A DNA stretch of 64,000 nt from Methylovirgula sp. 4M-Z18 (GCF_037890675.1 NZ_CP149574.1:496001-560000); one strand, 5' to 3'. Counted from the first letter of the stretch, positions 35,684 to 45,119 are shown. Notes: generated from the sequence alone by a model not told the origin. Translations and numbers: made by a program.

Positions 35684-36232
35684 TCACGCCTGCCAGGCGT
35701 GCTGGTGCAAAAAGTCCTCGAGCGGCGGCTCGGCCACAGTGCCTACGTAGTTGGTGATGGTGGAGGCTGCGATAACCGCCAAGATCTCCAACGTCTGCTC
35801 TCGCTTGAAGCCAGCCTCCAAGAAGGCTGTCAGATCCCGCTCGCTCACGTGGCCGCGCGTCTCGATCAGCTTGCGCGCCAGGGTCGACAGCGCAGCGTGG
35901 CGCTTGTCGACCGGCAGACGGCCCGCGCGGATCGCCTCGATGTCGGCCGGCGCCAGACCTTCTTTGAGCGCCAGCATAGTATGGAAGGCGACCGGCCAAG
36001 TGCTGGAGTTGGTGACCGCGTTGGTCAGCAGCAGGGTCTGGATCTCCGCCTCGGTGAAGGTCCCGGCGTGGACCTGCTGGAACAATCCAATGAAAGCCTT
36101 GATCAGTTCCGGCGAGTTGGCTATGGCGCCGGCGATGTTCGGGATCAGGCCGAATGTCTGCTGCAACTGTTCGAGCACGGGTTTCGATTCTTCTGGAGCC
36201 GAGGCAATAGTACGGATTGGATAGGACGTCAT
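35684..36232 (-). CDS. AhpD/carboxymuconolactone decarboxylase-like protein without catalytic cysteines
   Basis: 182 aa from the ATG at 36232 (MTSYPIRTIA); the frame opens earlier without homology. The helical CMD fold is seen in FGLIPNIAGAIANSPELIKAF and EIQTLLLTNAVTNSSTWPVA followed by FHTMLA. Active AhpD-type peroxidase members have a CxxC before the His; here the place reads NSSTWPVAFH with no cysteine. The His remains. It is probably not a peroxidase reductant; the function is open. Immediately upstream of the XRE regulator on the same strand. Confidence 0.85.
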   Translation of the reverse strand: MTSYPIRTIASAPEESKPVLEQLQQTFGLIPNIAGAIANSPELIKAFIGLFQQVHAGTFTEAEIQTLLLTNAVTNSSTWPVAFHTMLALKEGLAPADIEAIRAGRLPVDKRHAALSTLARKLIETRGHVSERDLTAFLEAGFKREQTLEILAVIAASTITNYVGTVAEPPLEDFLHQHAWQA

Positions 36233-36817
36233 CTTCGTTCCTCGCTGATGCCTGCACGAACGAACCTCGTCCGAGCTGCAAGGATTAGAGGCGAGGTGTG
36301 GAGGCTCGCCAACTACTTCCCAGGTAGTGGAAAACAGCTCCATGCGCTCTGGTCAAACCCGCCCGTGCCGCGCATCGCGGCGTCCTGTTTCGTCTCTCGG
36401 CCGACCTTTGCCACCTTCTGGAGGCTGGCCGAATCCTGATCCAATTCCGTCGATTCCGACCCGACAGAGCCGCTCACTCACGAGAGAGAGCCATGGAGTA
36501 TCTTAAGTGGCCATGGCGTAGACCTAGTTCCCATCTTCATCGCTCCCGGCTCGCCGTTGAGCCATTCTAATATATTGGGATTGTTCGCGTTTTCGCTTTG
36601 CGTTGCCGAGCGGCCTACAATTTCGTTCACAAATCGCGTTCTGATTTCTTTCTATTTCGACCGCAGCGCTTCACTCCACACGATACCGCGCTCTCAAGCT
36701 CCCCCTACACGCTCTGGAGATTATAAAGAGTTTCAGGATGTTGCAGCTACGGCACAGCCGCACATGTAAATCCGCGATATAGGTAGCGAATCGTCGTCAT
36801 CCTCGGCTGGGTGCGAA
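36233..36817. other. Gene-free 585-base interval
   Basis: I see no supported gene. A 70-codon plus-strand frame at 36557-36769 lacks recognisable features. The stretch 36540-36760 is AT-richer than the flanks and probably holds the promoter of the downstream L,D-transpeptidase. Confidence 0.4.
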
Positions 36818-37651
36818 ATGTCTTGTCGCTCGATTCGTCCCCTGCTCACAGGTATGTTATTGATCGGGCTCGGGTCGGGCCTCGCGAGTTGTGCCGCGGA
36901 GAAGGTTGACCCAGAACCGGCTTTGACAGCATCGAGGCAACTCGAAACGGAAACCCCAGCCCCAGCCCAATCCCCTGCGGCGCCGCCAGTCGAGGGACGC
37001 CCGACCGATCCGATCAAACAGCCTGCCCAACCTCTGAGCGCCGATGGCGGCTACGATTACGCGGCGATGTATGGGCAGATGACGAGCGGCAACTTCATTG
37101 TGCCGGCCGTGAATATCAAGCGCATCGGTGCCGCCTATCTGCGCCGTGAGGTTGACTATCCGACCGATGAACCGTCTGGCACCGTTATTGTCGATCCGAA
37201 AGCGCATTATCTTTACTATGTTCTCGGCAAGGGGCGCGCCATTCGATACGGCGTGAGCGTTGGCAAAGAAGGTTTCGGCTGGTCTGGAACGGCCGAGGTA
37301 CATTTCAAACGGGAATGGCCGGATTGGTACCCTCCTGAGGAAATGATTGAGCGGAGGCCCGACCTGAAGCCAGAGCTCGCTGAGTTGCAAAGCGGCATGG
37401 GCATGAAAGGGGGTCCCGATAACCCTATCACTGGGCGAGCCATGTACCTTTGGCAGAATGGCAAGGATACGCTCTATCGTATTCACGGCACCAATGAGCC
37501 TTACAGCATCGGCCACAACGCCTCCTCCGGATGTATCCGCATGATTGTCCAGGATGTGATTGACCTGTATCAGCGTGTGCCGGTTGACGGGCGCGTTGTG
37601 GTGCTTGGCCCAGCCAAAAAAATAACCGACGGCGAAACAGAGGTGGAGTGA
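36818..37651 (+). CDS. L,D-transpeptidase (YkuD/ErfK), lipoprotein
   Basis: 277 aa. A lipoprotein signal ends in the lipobox LASC (Cys25), followed by a Pro/Ala-rich linker. The YkuD domain occupies about residues 105-270, with the catalytic signature HGTNEPYSIGHNASSGCIRM (His, Ser, Cys, Arg). It would cross-link peptidoglycan stem peptides (3-3) or attach proteins to them in the periplasm, tethered by lipid. Such proteins occur in many copies in rhizobia. No operon partner is evident. Confidence 0.92.
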   Translation: MSCRSIRPLLTGMLLIGLGSGLASCAAEKVDPEPALTASRQLETETPAPAQSPAAPPVEGRPTDPIKQPAQPLSADGGYDYAAMYGQMTSGNFIVPAVNIKRIGAAYLRREVDYPTDEPSGTVIVDPKAHYLYYVLGKGRAIRYGVSVGKEGFGWSGTAEVHFKREWPDWYPPEEMIERRPDLKPELAELQSGMGMKGGPDNPITGRAMYLWQNGKDTLYRIHGTNEPYSIGHNASSGCIRMIVQDVIDLYQRVPVDGRVVVLGPAKKITDGETEVE

Positions 37652-37874
37652 CAGAGGCTTTTGCCAAGCGCTCCATAAGCTCCGATTGTGGATTGATGTC
37701 ATCGGGGTGACTGTCGAAAATCGGTTCCATGAACCTCAATTGTGATCCGGCGCGCGGTAGGGACTAAGCGTTTGCTTGAAACCGCTCAGCGGCTCCCGCG
37801 GCGGCAGCGGTCACGCGGACATGAACGGCCGGATTGCTGTTCCGTCCGATAGGAAGGCCGTCTATGTTGTGAGA

Positions 37875-38585
37875 ATGCGGGATTTCATTCTTCAAGAGAT
37901 TCGACGGCTTGCTTCGGCGAATGGCGGGCAGGCTCCGGGGCAAAAGCTCTTTGGGCGAGAAACAGGAATTGGCGAACGCCAGTGGCGAGGGCTGTATTGG
38001 TCGCGTTGGAGCGACGTATTGCGGGATGCGGGGTTTGAGCCGAACAAGCTGAACGAGCGCGTGGAAGCCGATGAGCTTATATCGGGAGTGATTGCCGCGT
38101 TGCGCCACTTTGGCCGTCTGCCGACCGAGGCGGATATGCAGGTTTTGCGGCGGACCAACCCAGAGATCCCTCACCCGAACGTGCTCAAGTCTCACTTCGG
38201 TAAGAAGGCCGATTTGATCGCGGCGCTTGCCAAGCACGTAGTCAACAATCCGGTCTATGCCGACGTTGCCGCTATGCTGCCGGAACAAAGCGACGACGTA
38301 TTGGAGCGGCAACCTTCATCGAAGCCGGTCAAGGGCTTCGTGTATCTAATTAAGTCCGGCGACTTCTATAAGATCGGTCGTAGCGACGACGCCGAACGAC
38401 GCTTCAAGCAAATCAGCATCGCCTTGCCCGATAAGGCCGAACTGTTCCATACGATCCGAACCGACGATCCACCCGGCATCGAAGCTTACTGGCATCGTCG
38501 CTTCGATGATCGCCGGGCCAACGGCGAATGGTTCAGGCTGACGCCGCAGGACGTGGCGGCTTTCAAAAAACGCAAGTTTCAATGA
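37875..38585 (+). CDS. GIY-YIG/MUG113 (T5orf172)-type nuclease-domain protein
   Basis: 236 aa from the ATG at 37875 (MRDFILQEIRRLA). The N-terminal half carries two helical DNA-binding-like repeats (QKLFGRETGIGERQWRG and LPTEADMQVLRR segments). The C-terminal 90 residues are a compact GIY-YIG variant: GFVYLIKSGDFYKIGRSDDAERR, then RTDDPPGIEAYWHRRF and NGEWFRLTPQDVAAFKKRK. The family is widespread on mobile and phage DNA, with no established role. Cleavage activity is plausible but not shown. No operon partner. Confidence 0.82.
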   Translation: MRDFILQEIRRLASANGGQAPGQKLFGRETGIGERQWRGLYWSRWSDVLRDAGFEPNKLNERVEADELISGVIAALRHFGRLPTEADMQVLRRTNPEIPHPNVLKSHFGKKADLIAALAKHVVNNPVYADVAAMLPEQSDDVLERQPSSKPVKGFVYLIKSGDFYKIGRSDDAERRFKQISIALPDKAELFHTIRTDDPPGIEAYWHRRFDDRRANGEWFRLTPQDVAAFKKRKFQ

Positions 38586-38804
38586 TGGACGCGCCCGCAT
38601 GAAAAAGCCCGCAAGCCAGGCATCTGGCTGACCGGCACTCGCTTGCCGAAACCCTCACCCAGGGCCCGACTGAACCACGTTTCCCGCTGCTCGCCCGTTC
38701 GGAAATTGACCTTGACCCGCGTCAGCCCGCGGCCAAAGATCGGCGGGGCTTGGCATTCAACGCCGATCGCGCCGGCCGGATGCCAAGGCTGGCGGAGACA
38801 TGCC

Positions 38805-39611
38805 ATGTCGAGCAACGATCAATCGTTCACCGGCTCCATTCCCGAAATCTATGACCGGCTGATGGTGCCGCTGATCTTCGAGCCCTATGCGCAGGATCTG
38901 GCGGCACGGACGGCAGCGCTCGCACCTCGGTCCGTGCTCGAAGTCGCGGCGGGCACGGGGGTCGTGACCCGGGCCCTTGCCGCGCAATTGCCGGCGGAAA
39001 CGCGCGTGGTGGCCACCGATCTCAATCAGCCCATGCTCGACCATGCAGCCAAGCGATTGGCGGGCGATCCGCGGATCGTCTGGCAGCAGGCCGATGCCGG
39101 CGCCTTGCCCTTCGAGGATGCGCGGTTCGACGCCGTGCTGTGCCAGTTCGGCGCCATGTTCTTCCCCGACAGGGTTGCGGCCTATCGGCAGGCCAAACGT
39201 GTAATGAAACCCGGTGGGCGCTTCCTGTTCAATGTGTGGGACCGTATCGAGGACAACGCATTCGCGCAGGAGGTGACAAAGGCGCTCGCCATGCTTTTCC
39301 CGGACGACCCGCCGCGCTTTTTGGCGCGGACGCCGCACGGTTATCACGATCCGGACGCCATCCGCGCCGACCTGCGGGCGGCAGGTTTCCACCGGGTCGC
39401 GATCACGCCGCTGGATGCGATCAGTGCCGCGCCATCCCCCTATGCGCCGGCCGAGGCCTATTGCCAGGGCACGCCGCTGCGCGGCGAGATCGAGGCGCGC
39501 GGCGGCTTGCCGGAGGACGCGACACGGCATGTCGCGGAGGCCATCGCGAAACGGTTCGGGGCCGGCGCCGTGAGCGGCCGCATCCGCGCTCTGGTCGTGG
39601 TGGCAAATTAG
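38805..39611 (+). CDS. Class I SAM-dependent methyltransferase
   Basis: 268 aa from the ATG at 38805; the frame stays open upstream without homology. Motif I is VLEVAAGTGVVTRAL, acidic residue ATDLNQPML, and post-motif segments ADAGALPFEDARFDAVLCQF and VMKPGGRFLFNVWD are typical of UbiE/COQ5-like small-molecule methyltransferases. The substrate is unknown. The 219 bases upstream contain no supported gene. Confidence 0.88.
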   Translation: MSSNDQSFTGSIPEIYDRLMVPLIFEPYAQDLAARTAALAPRSVLEVAAGTGVVTRALAAQLPAETRVVATDLNQPMLDHAAKRLAGDPRIVWQQADAGALPFEDARFDAVLCQFGAMFFPDRVAAYRQAKRVMKPGGRFLFNVWDRIEDNAFAQEVTKALAMLFPDDPPRFLARTPHGYHDPDAIRADLRAAGFHRVAITPLDAISAAPSPYAPAEAYCQGTPLRGEIEARGGLPEDATRHVAEAIAKRFGAGAVSGRIRALVVVAN

Positions 39612-39643
39612 GTGGGGACGGCATCACGAGGCCATCGGCTTGA

Positions 39644-39857
39644 TCAGCCTGGTCGGCGCTTGAGTGTGCACGCAAGCACGATGGCGCCGATAACACCCGC
39701 GAGAAGGGCGAAATTACCGAGCGGCAACAATTTCTTGGGGCGGGCCGCCGTGCAAAATGAACAGCGTCATGGGCGCGCCGAAGATCAAACCGGCCAAGCC
39801 GAGTTGGAGCACCAATGCCGCAAAAACGACGGCGGTATCGTGACAGAGTTTTTTCAT
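39644..39857 (-). pseudogene. Small two-span membrane protein with a frameshift
   Basis: The ATG at 39857 reads MKKLCHDTAVVFAALVLQLG and LAGLIFGAPMTLFILHGG, then ends early at 39714. In the neighbouring frame the sequence continues as RPKKLLPLGNFALLAGVIGA, IVLACTLKRRPG to a stop at 39644, giving a second membrane span and a positive tail. The two halves fit one protein of about 70 residues split by a one-base change near 39745. I do not recognise the family. Confidence 0.45.
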
Positions 39858-40222
39858 GCGCACAGTTCCCCAGCGAGAATCCGACAGCGGCCAACTCACA
39901 CCCGCCCAAACACGCTCGCCAATGCGGCCCCATTGCACAACAGGCCGTTCTTGCGCCGCTTCCGAGCGGAGAGCCAATCGGCCTCGCACATCTTCCAGCG
40001 CTGACGTTCAAGAGTTGAGGTTACATTTCCCAGCTTAATAATCTGTTATTAATCGCACGGATCGCGTCGTAAGTCGGCTCATACGATTGGTTGATGCCCG
40101 TTGCCCGGACCAAACCCAGTCAGCCGCCATCCCTGGCTGGTCGAAGCTGCCGCTGCTGGTGCCACCGGCCCGTATGGACTTCGCCGAAATCCAACCCATA
40201 TCTTCTCTATGGAGTTTCGCGC

Positions 40223-41578
40223 ATGAAGCTCGCGCGGATGGCCGTTCTCGCCGCAGCATTCGTTGCCGCCGCGTTTGTCTCCTTCTCTTCCGCAAGCCCG
40301 GCGGCGAAGGAAAGCGTGGCGTTGCGCGTCGAGATCGACGGCGCCATCGGCCCAGCCAGCGCCAGGCAGCTCAAGGACGCGTTGGCCGTCGCGGCCAAGC
40401 GAGATGTCGAGGTCGTCATCCTTCAGCTCAACACGCCCGGCGGACTGGTCACATCGACGCGCGAGATGATCGGCGACATCCTGACCTCTCCGGTCCCCGT
40501 CATCGGCTATGTCGCGCCGGCGGGCGGCCATGCCGCCAGCGCCGGAACCTACATCCTTTATGCCACCCATGTGGCGGCGATGGCGCCGGGCACGAATCTG
40601 GGCGCGGCGACGCCGGTGGAGATCGGCGGGCTGCCGTCGCCTCCGGGCGGCGATCAGGACAAGAGCGGCCAGAAGGATGTAAACGCGCCGGCGACCGGTG
40701 ACACGATGATGCACAAGGTCACCAATGACGCGGTTGCGCTGATCCGCTCGCTGGCGGAACTGCGCGGGCGCAACGGCGACTGGGCCGAAAAGGCCGTTCG
40801 TGAGGCCTCAAGCCTGTCGGCCAATGCGGCACTGCAGCAGCACGTCATCGACTTCGTCGCGCGCGACACGACCGAGCTCTTGCAACTGGCCGATGGCCGC
40901 ACGGTCGAGGTGGCCGGCAAGACAGAGGTGCTGGCAACGAAAGGACTGCCGGTCGAGACGCTGAAGCCCAACTGGTTCATCCGGCTTCTCGGCATCATCA
41001 CCGATCCGAACATCGCCGTCATCCTGATGCTGGCCGGCGTCTATGGCATCTTCTTCGAATTCATGAGCCCCGGTGCCGTGGCGCCAGGTGTCGTCGGCAC
41101 CATCTGCCTCGTGCTCGGGCTCTACGCCCTCAATCTCCTGCCGATCAACTATACCGGACTTGCCCTGATGCTGCTCGGTGTCGGCTTCCTCGTCTACGAG
41201 GCCTTCAATCCGACCCTGGTGCTCGGATTGGGAGGTGTCGCCGCCTTTCTTCTGGGCGCGACCATGCTCCTCAAGGGCGCGAGCCCCGGCTTCACCGTGT
41301 CGTGGGCCGTCGTCGGCACCGTTGCGGCGCTGACGTTCGGGCTCGCGCTGTTCTCGGGCAGCTATCTCTGGGCGGCGCGCCGGAACCTACCGCGTGTCGG
41401 CAGAGAGGCCATGTACGGCCTGCCGGCCGAGGTCCTCGACTGGCAGGGCGGTGAGGGCCATGTGCTGGCTTTGGGCGAGCGCTGGCGGGCGAGGGCCGAC
41501 GAAACTTTTGCACCGGGGGACAGCGTCGAGGTGACGGATGTCAGGGATCTCGTGCTGATGTTGCGCCGCCGAAGTTGA
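40223..41578 (+). CDS. NfeD-like membrane serine protease (long form)
   Basis: 451 aa from the ATG at 40223, with GGAG 9 bases upstream. Signal peptide or first span is residues 1-28. Residues 30-240 form a ClpP-like periplasmic protease with LNTPGGLVTSTREMIGDI, the nucleophile in GGHAASAGTYILYA, and the Lys in MMHKVTNDAVALI. Then come four membrane spans and a C-terminal OB-fold (VLDWQGGEGHVLALGERWRA). Long NfeD proteases cleave the C-terminus of stomatin partners, and a stomatin-like gene follows 101 bases later. Confidence 0.92.
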   Translation: MKLARMAVLAAAFVAAAFVSFSSASPAAKESVALRVEIDGAIGPASARQLKDALAVAAKRDVEVVILQLNTPGGLVTSTREMIGDILTSPVPVIGYVAPAGGHAASAGTYILYATHVAAMAPGTNLGAATPVEIGGLPSPPGGDQDKSGQKDVNAPATGDTMMHKVTNDAVALIRSLAELRGRNGDWAEKAVREASSLSANAALQQHVIDFVARDTTELLQLADGRTVEVAGKTEVLATKGLPVETLKPNWFIRLLGIITDPNIAVILMLAGVYGIFFEFMSPGAVAPGVVGTICLVLGLYALNLLPINYTGLALMLLGVGFLVYEAFNPTLVLGLGGVAAFLLGATMLLKGASPGFTVSWAVVGTVAALTFGLALFSGSYLWAARRNLPRVGREAMYGLPAEVLDWQGGEGHVLALGERWRARADETFAPGDSVEVTDVRDLVLMLRRRS

Positions 41579-41679
41579 GTCTTTGTTTTGAGCATGTTGT
41601 TGTCCCGGAACCGCTGCACACCTTGGGTCAAGTCCGAGGGGAGGCTTTGGGCGACATGCTCCGATGATGGAGCAAGATA

Positions 41680-42444
41680 ATGGTCGTCGCTTACGTGGTC
41701 TATCTCGTCCTAGCGCTCGTCGTGGTCATGTTCCTGTCCGCGGCCGTTCGCATCCTCCGGGAATATCAACGCGGCGTCATCTTCACGCTTGGCCGCTTCA
41801 CGGGGGTCAAAGGTCCCGGGCTCATCATTCTCGTCCCCTACGTCCAGCAGATGGTGCGGGTCGACCTGCGCGTGGTCGTTCAGGATGTGCCGCCGCAGGA
41901 TGTGATCTCGCGCGACAACGTCTCGGTGAAGGTGAATGCGGTGCTCTATTTCCGCATCGTCGATGCCGAGCGGGCCATCATCCAGGTCGAGGACTACATG
42001 GCCGCCACCAACCAACTGGCGCAGACGACGCTGCGCTCGGTGCTCGGCAAACATGAGCTCGACGAGATGCTGGCCGAGCGCGACAAGCTCAACAATGACA
42101 TCCAGGAGATCCTTGATCAGCGCACCGATGCCTGGGGCATCAAAGTTTCCAATGTCGAGATCAAGCATGTCGACCTCAACGAGAGCATGGTTCGGGCCAT
42201 CGCCAAGCAGGCCGAGGCCGAACGGCTGCGGCGCGCGAAGGTGATCAACGCGGATGGCGAACAGCAGGCGGCAGCGAAGCTCGTGGAGGCCGGCCGGATG
42301 CTGGCGGCGGAGCCGCAAGCCATGCAGCTGCGTTATTTCGAGGCCTTGCACGATATCGCCGGCGAGCGCTCCTCGACTGTGGTGTTTCCGCTGCCGATGG
42401 ACTTGCTCAATCAGTTTCTGAAGCCGCAGGGCGAGGCGAAGTGA
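41680..42444 (+). CDS. Slipin/stomatin-like SPFH protein
   Basis: 254 aa. An N-terminal membrane span ([19 protein letters not shown]) is followed by the SPFH domain: [39 protein letters not shown] and [21 protein letters not shown] coiled-coil ([20 protein letters not shown]) precedes the C-terminus. Such proteins form ring-like membrane cages and are the partner and substrate of NfeD proteases, encoded directly upstream here. Confidence 0.93.
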   Translation: MVVAYVVYLVLALVVVMFLSAAVRILREYQRGVIFTLGRFTGVKGPGLIILVPYVQQMVRVDLRVVVQDVPPQDVISRDNVSVKVNAVLYFRIVDAERAIIQVEDYMAATNQLAQTTLRSVLGKHELDEMLAERDKLNNDIQEILDQRTDAWGIKVSNVEIKHVDLNESMVRAIAKQAEAERLRRAKVINADGEQQAAAKLVEAGRMLAAEPQAMQLRYFEALHDIAGERSSTVVFPLPMDLLNQFLKPQGEAK

Positions 42445-42606
42445 ACCTCGAGTGTTCCACCGCAGAGCATGTCTGATTTCGCAAACACCGGCGTGCGTCG
42501 GCGCCTGCTTGACGGGCTTTGCGCGAACTGTTTCCAATGCTGCTGTTGAAGTTTGTGGGAACCGAGTTTCTTTTCAGGCGAATGTATATTGCGGTGGGGG
42601 ATCTTC

Positions 42607-43206
42607 ATGCGGACGAGAACCGTTCTGGGTGCCGCCATCATTGCGGTTGGAGCATTGTTTCTTGGCAAGTCGGGACAGGCGCTCGACATTTCGCGCAGCG
42701 GCACGACGCTCATGTTGAGCGGCCCGATTTTCAGCGGGGATGACATCGCCTTGCGCGATGCCCTGGCGAGCGCTCCGACGCGCGTCATCTACCTCAACAG
42801 CCCCGGTGGTTTCATCGCGACCGCGGGCGAAATGGGACGGCTCATCCGTGAGCAACACCTGACGACGGTCGTCGATGCGGCGCGCGCGCGATGCCTCAGC
42901 GCCTGCACCGTCCTTTTCGCGAGCGGCACGACCCGCCTCTATCTCAATGCCGACCGATTGACGGAAGGGCCGATGCCGATACGCGGTTTCACCGGCCTCG
43001 GCTACCATTCGGGATCGTCGACGACGAGCCTCGACAGCAACCGCTACAGTGGAGCCGGAACATCCTATCTGATTGACTATTATTATGAATTCGGCTCTCC
43101 GGCGGCAGCGGATCTGGTCACCAAGGCCCCGCCGAATGTTGTGTATCGCGTTTCGGGGCCGACGGCAGTGGCGATGGGGCTGGCGACCGGCACGGGCCGG
43201 CCGTAA
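42607..43206 (+). CDS. Secreted ClpP-like protein
   Basis: 199 aa from the ATG at 42607 (MRTRTVLGAAIIAVG). A signal peptide covers about residues 1-26 (ending GQA). The remainder resembles the ClpP/crotonase protease fold: LNSPGGFIATAGEMGRLIRE and the Ser site ARCLSACTVLFASG. This exported ClpP-like family is common in rhizobia, is of unknown substrate, and has no ATPase partner. It lies 160 bases after the NfeD-slipin pair, whose NfeD also has a ClpP-like domain. Confidence 0.75.
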   Translation: MRTRTVLGAAIIAVGALFLGKSGQALDISRSGTTLMLSGPIFSGDDIALRDALASAPTRVIYLNSPGGFIATAGEMGRLIREQHLTTVVDAARARCLSACTVLFASGTTRLYLNADRLTEGPMPIRGFTGLGYHSGSSTTSLDSNRYSGAGTSYLIDYYYEFGSPAAADLVTKAPPNVVYRVSGPTAVAMGLATGTGRP

Positions 43207-43235
43207 TCGCTTATCGGGTCGCTTAAGGAGTGTGG

Positions 43236-44351
43236 TTACTGCTCCATCATGACGACCGTGCAGTCCAATCCGCTCATCCTGGCTGCTGCATCGATGGCTT
43301 GCCGCAAGTCCGGCAGGGCAAAGCTGCGGATGGTGACAGCGTCGAGATCGAGCAGGTTTGAGCGGATCAACGACTTCAGCACGTTGAAGGCCGCGGGCCG
43401 ATACATGAAGTTGCCGATCAGTTCCCAATCGTTCTGCATGAATTCGCCATAGGAAATCGGCAGCGGCGCCGACATGCTGCCCATCAGGACCATGCGCCCG
43501 CCGCGCCGCACCGCGCGCAACGCGGCGAGCGTCGAACTCGCGTCGGTCGCCCGGCCGACCTGGTCGAAGGCCATATGCGGGCCACGGGGTCCCGCGGCGC
43601 TGCGGATCGCGGCGCGATCCGCCTCGATGTCGCCGCTGAGTACCACACCCTGCACGCGGGTACCGCCGATCCTGGCGAGCGCATCGAGGCCGGCTTTGGA
43701 GCGACCGGCGGCGATCACCCGTTCGGCCCCGAGCGCCAAGCCGAGCAGCACGGCGGCTGAGCCGAAATAGCCGGTCGCGCCATTCACCACCAGCGTTTCG
43801 CCCTGGGCGAGCCGGCCGCGCAAGAGGCCGCCGAGCGGCACTGCAAACTTTCCGAGCGTCGCCAACCGTTCGGCGGAAAAGGCCTCCAGCCCATCGAGTG
43901 GAGCGACGGTCGAAGCCGGCATCAGCACATATTCGCGTAAGGTTCCGTCCGCCCATGTGTCGATCATGGCGCCGGAATCAGCGCTGATGCCGGTCAGGCC
44001 GATCAAGGCCTGGGTCGGCTCGTCGACCATCTCATTGGCAACGAGATGCGGATGGACCGCGACGCGCTGGCCGACCGTCAATTGATAGACATCCTCGCCG
44101 GTCGCGACGACGATGCCGATGCCGTTCGTCCCTGGCGTGAACGGATGACCGGGATACCAATAGGGCAGCTTGCCGGCGGCATAATCGCCAAGATAGCTCA
44201 GCAGTGGGCTCGCCAGCATGCGCACCAAAACGGTGCCTGCGCGTACCTGCGGTGTCGGCACGGAGAGGAATTCGAGTGCTCCGCCGGGCTTTGCCAGTCT
44301 CCAGGCTTTCGATTCGGCAGGAACAGCGGAACTCGAAGCGACGCTCACCAT
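43236..44351 (-). CDS. Zinc-independent medium-chain alcohol dehydrogenase/quinone oxidoreductase
   Basis: 371 aa. The MDR fold is recognised by HPFTPGTNGIGIVVATGEDV in the GroES-like domain and the Rossmann motif NGATGYFGSAAVLLGLALGA. The four structural Cys of zinc ADHs are absent, consistent with an NADPH-dependent quinone or enone reductase. It is divergent from a TetR regulator with two palindromes between them, so expression is probably induced by its substrate or a toxic electrophile. Confidence 0.88.
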   Translation of the reverse strand: MVSVASSSAVPAESKAWRLAKPGGALEFLSVPTPQVRAGTVLVRMLASPLLSYLGDYAAGKLPYWYPGHPFTPGTNGIGIVVATGEDVYQLTVGQRVAVHPHLVANEMVDEPTQALIGLTGISADSGAMIDTWADGTLREYVLMPASTVAPLDGLEAFSAERLATLGKFAVPLGGLLRGRLAQGETLVVNGATGYFGSAAVLLGLALGAERVIAAGRSKAGLDALARIGGTRVQGVVLSGDIEADRAAIRSAAGPRGPHMAFDQVGRATDASSTLAALRAVRRGGRMVLMGSMSAPLPISYGEFMQNDWELIGNFMYRPAAFNVLKSLIRSNLLDLDAVTIRSFALPDLRQAIDAAARMSGLDCTVVMMEQ

Positions 44352-44400
44352 GGAAATTCTCCTTGAAACGAACAGCCAAATCGACGAGTTTGCCGATTAG

Positions 44401-44440
44401 GGAACTATCGGTTCCTATATAATAGGGAACTCTGAGTTCC
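44401..44440. promoter_or_regulatory. Two palindromic operators between adh and tetR
   Basis: GGAACtatcgGTTCC (44401-44415) and GGAACTctgAGTTCC (44426-44440) are two inverted repeats sharing the GGAAC/GTTCC arms, with centres 25 bases apart. TATAAT at 44417-44422 lies between them and can serve as a -10 box. The placement between divergent dehydrogenase and TetR genes is that of an autoregulated TetR repressor. Confidence 0.75.
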
Positions 44441-44456
44441 GCAATAGGCGTAGGGC

Positions 44457-45056
44457 ATGAATCAGGAGAATCACGATGCGAAGGCGGTCGGCCGGCCGCG
44501 CGACGAGGCGGTGGGCGGTACAATCTTGCAGGCCGCCCGCGCCCTGGTGCGGGAGCATGGGTATGAAGGCGTCACCACGGCCATGATCGCGGCCCAAGCC
44601 GGCGTCAGCAAACAAACGATCTATCGCCGCTGGCCGAGCAAGGCCGATCTCGTGCTGGACGCGTTCCTCGATCATGCGCGCGCGTCAGTCGATCAGCCGG
44701 CGCAGCGGGACGCCTCCGTCCGCGTTCAATTGGCCGAATTCCTCGACCGGACCTTTGCGGCGCTCGAAGAGTCTGGGCCGGCCGTGCGCAGCCTCATGGC
44801 CTCGGCGCAGCGCCACGGCGAGTTTCGGCAGGCATTCAAGACACGTTTCATCGAACCGCGACGCAGCGCGCTCACGCTTGTGCTGCTAAGCGGCTTGGAA
44901 AGAGGTGAAATCCCACCCGATGCCGATCTCGAAGCGGCGGTCATCGCGCTTTATGGAGCAGTTTGGTACCGCCTCTTGCTGGACGAACCGCTTGACCTGA
45001 CATTTGGCCGGCGTCTTGCCGATACGGTCTTGAATGGTCTTGCCGGCCATGTATGA
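44457..45056 (+). CDS. TetR/AcrR-family transcriptional regulator
   Basis: 199 aa. The N-terminal helix-turn-helix is typical: GGTILQAARALVREHGYEGV followed by TTAMIAAQAGVSKQTIYRRW. The C-terminal half is a TetR ligand-binding domain (AALEESGPAVRSLMASAQRH; LDEPLDLTFGRRLADTVLNG). It likely represses itself and the divergent dehydrogenase through the GGAAC palindromes at 44401-44440. The ligand is unknown. Confidence 0.93.
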   Translation: MNQENHDAKAVGRPRDEAVGGTILQAARALVREHGYEGVTTAMIAAQAGVSKQTIYRRWPSKADLVLDAFLDHARASVDQPAQRDASVRVQLAEFLDRTFAALEESGPAVRSLMASAQRHGEFRQAFKTRFIEPRRSALTLVLLSGLERGEIPPDADLEAAVIALYGAVWYRLLLDEPLDLTFGRRLADTVLNGLAGHV

Positions 45057-45119
45057 GGTGTCAGCGCATCATGATAAATAACGTCATGTTTCGTTGATGA
45101 CGGTTGAAGCCTTTCGAAA

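Noticed and set aside
38579-38815. 78-codon minus-strand frame before the methyltransferase
   Set aside because: No homology, no ribosome-binding site, and it overlaps the ends of both neighbouring genes.
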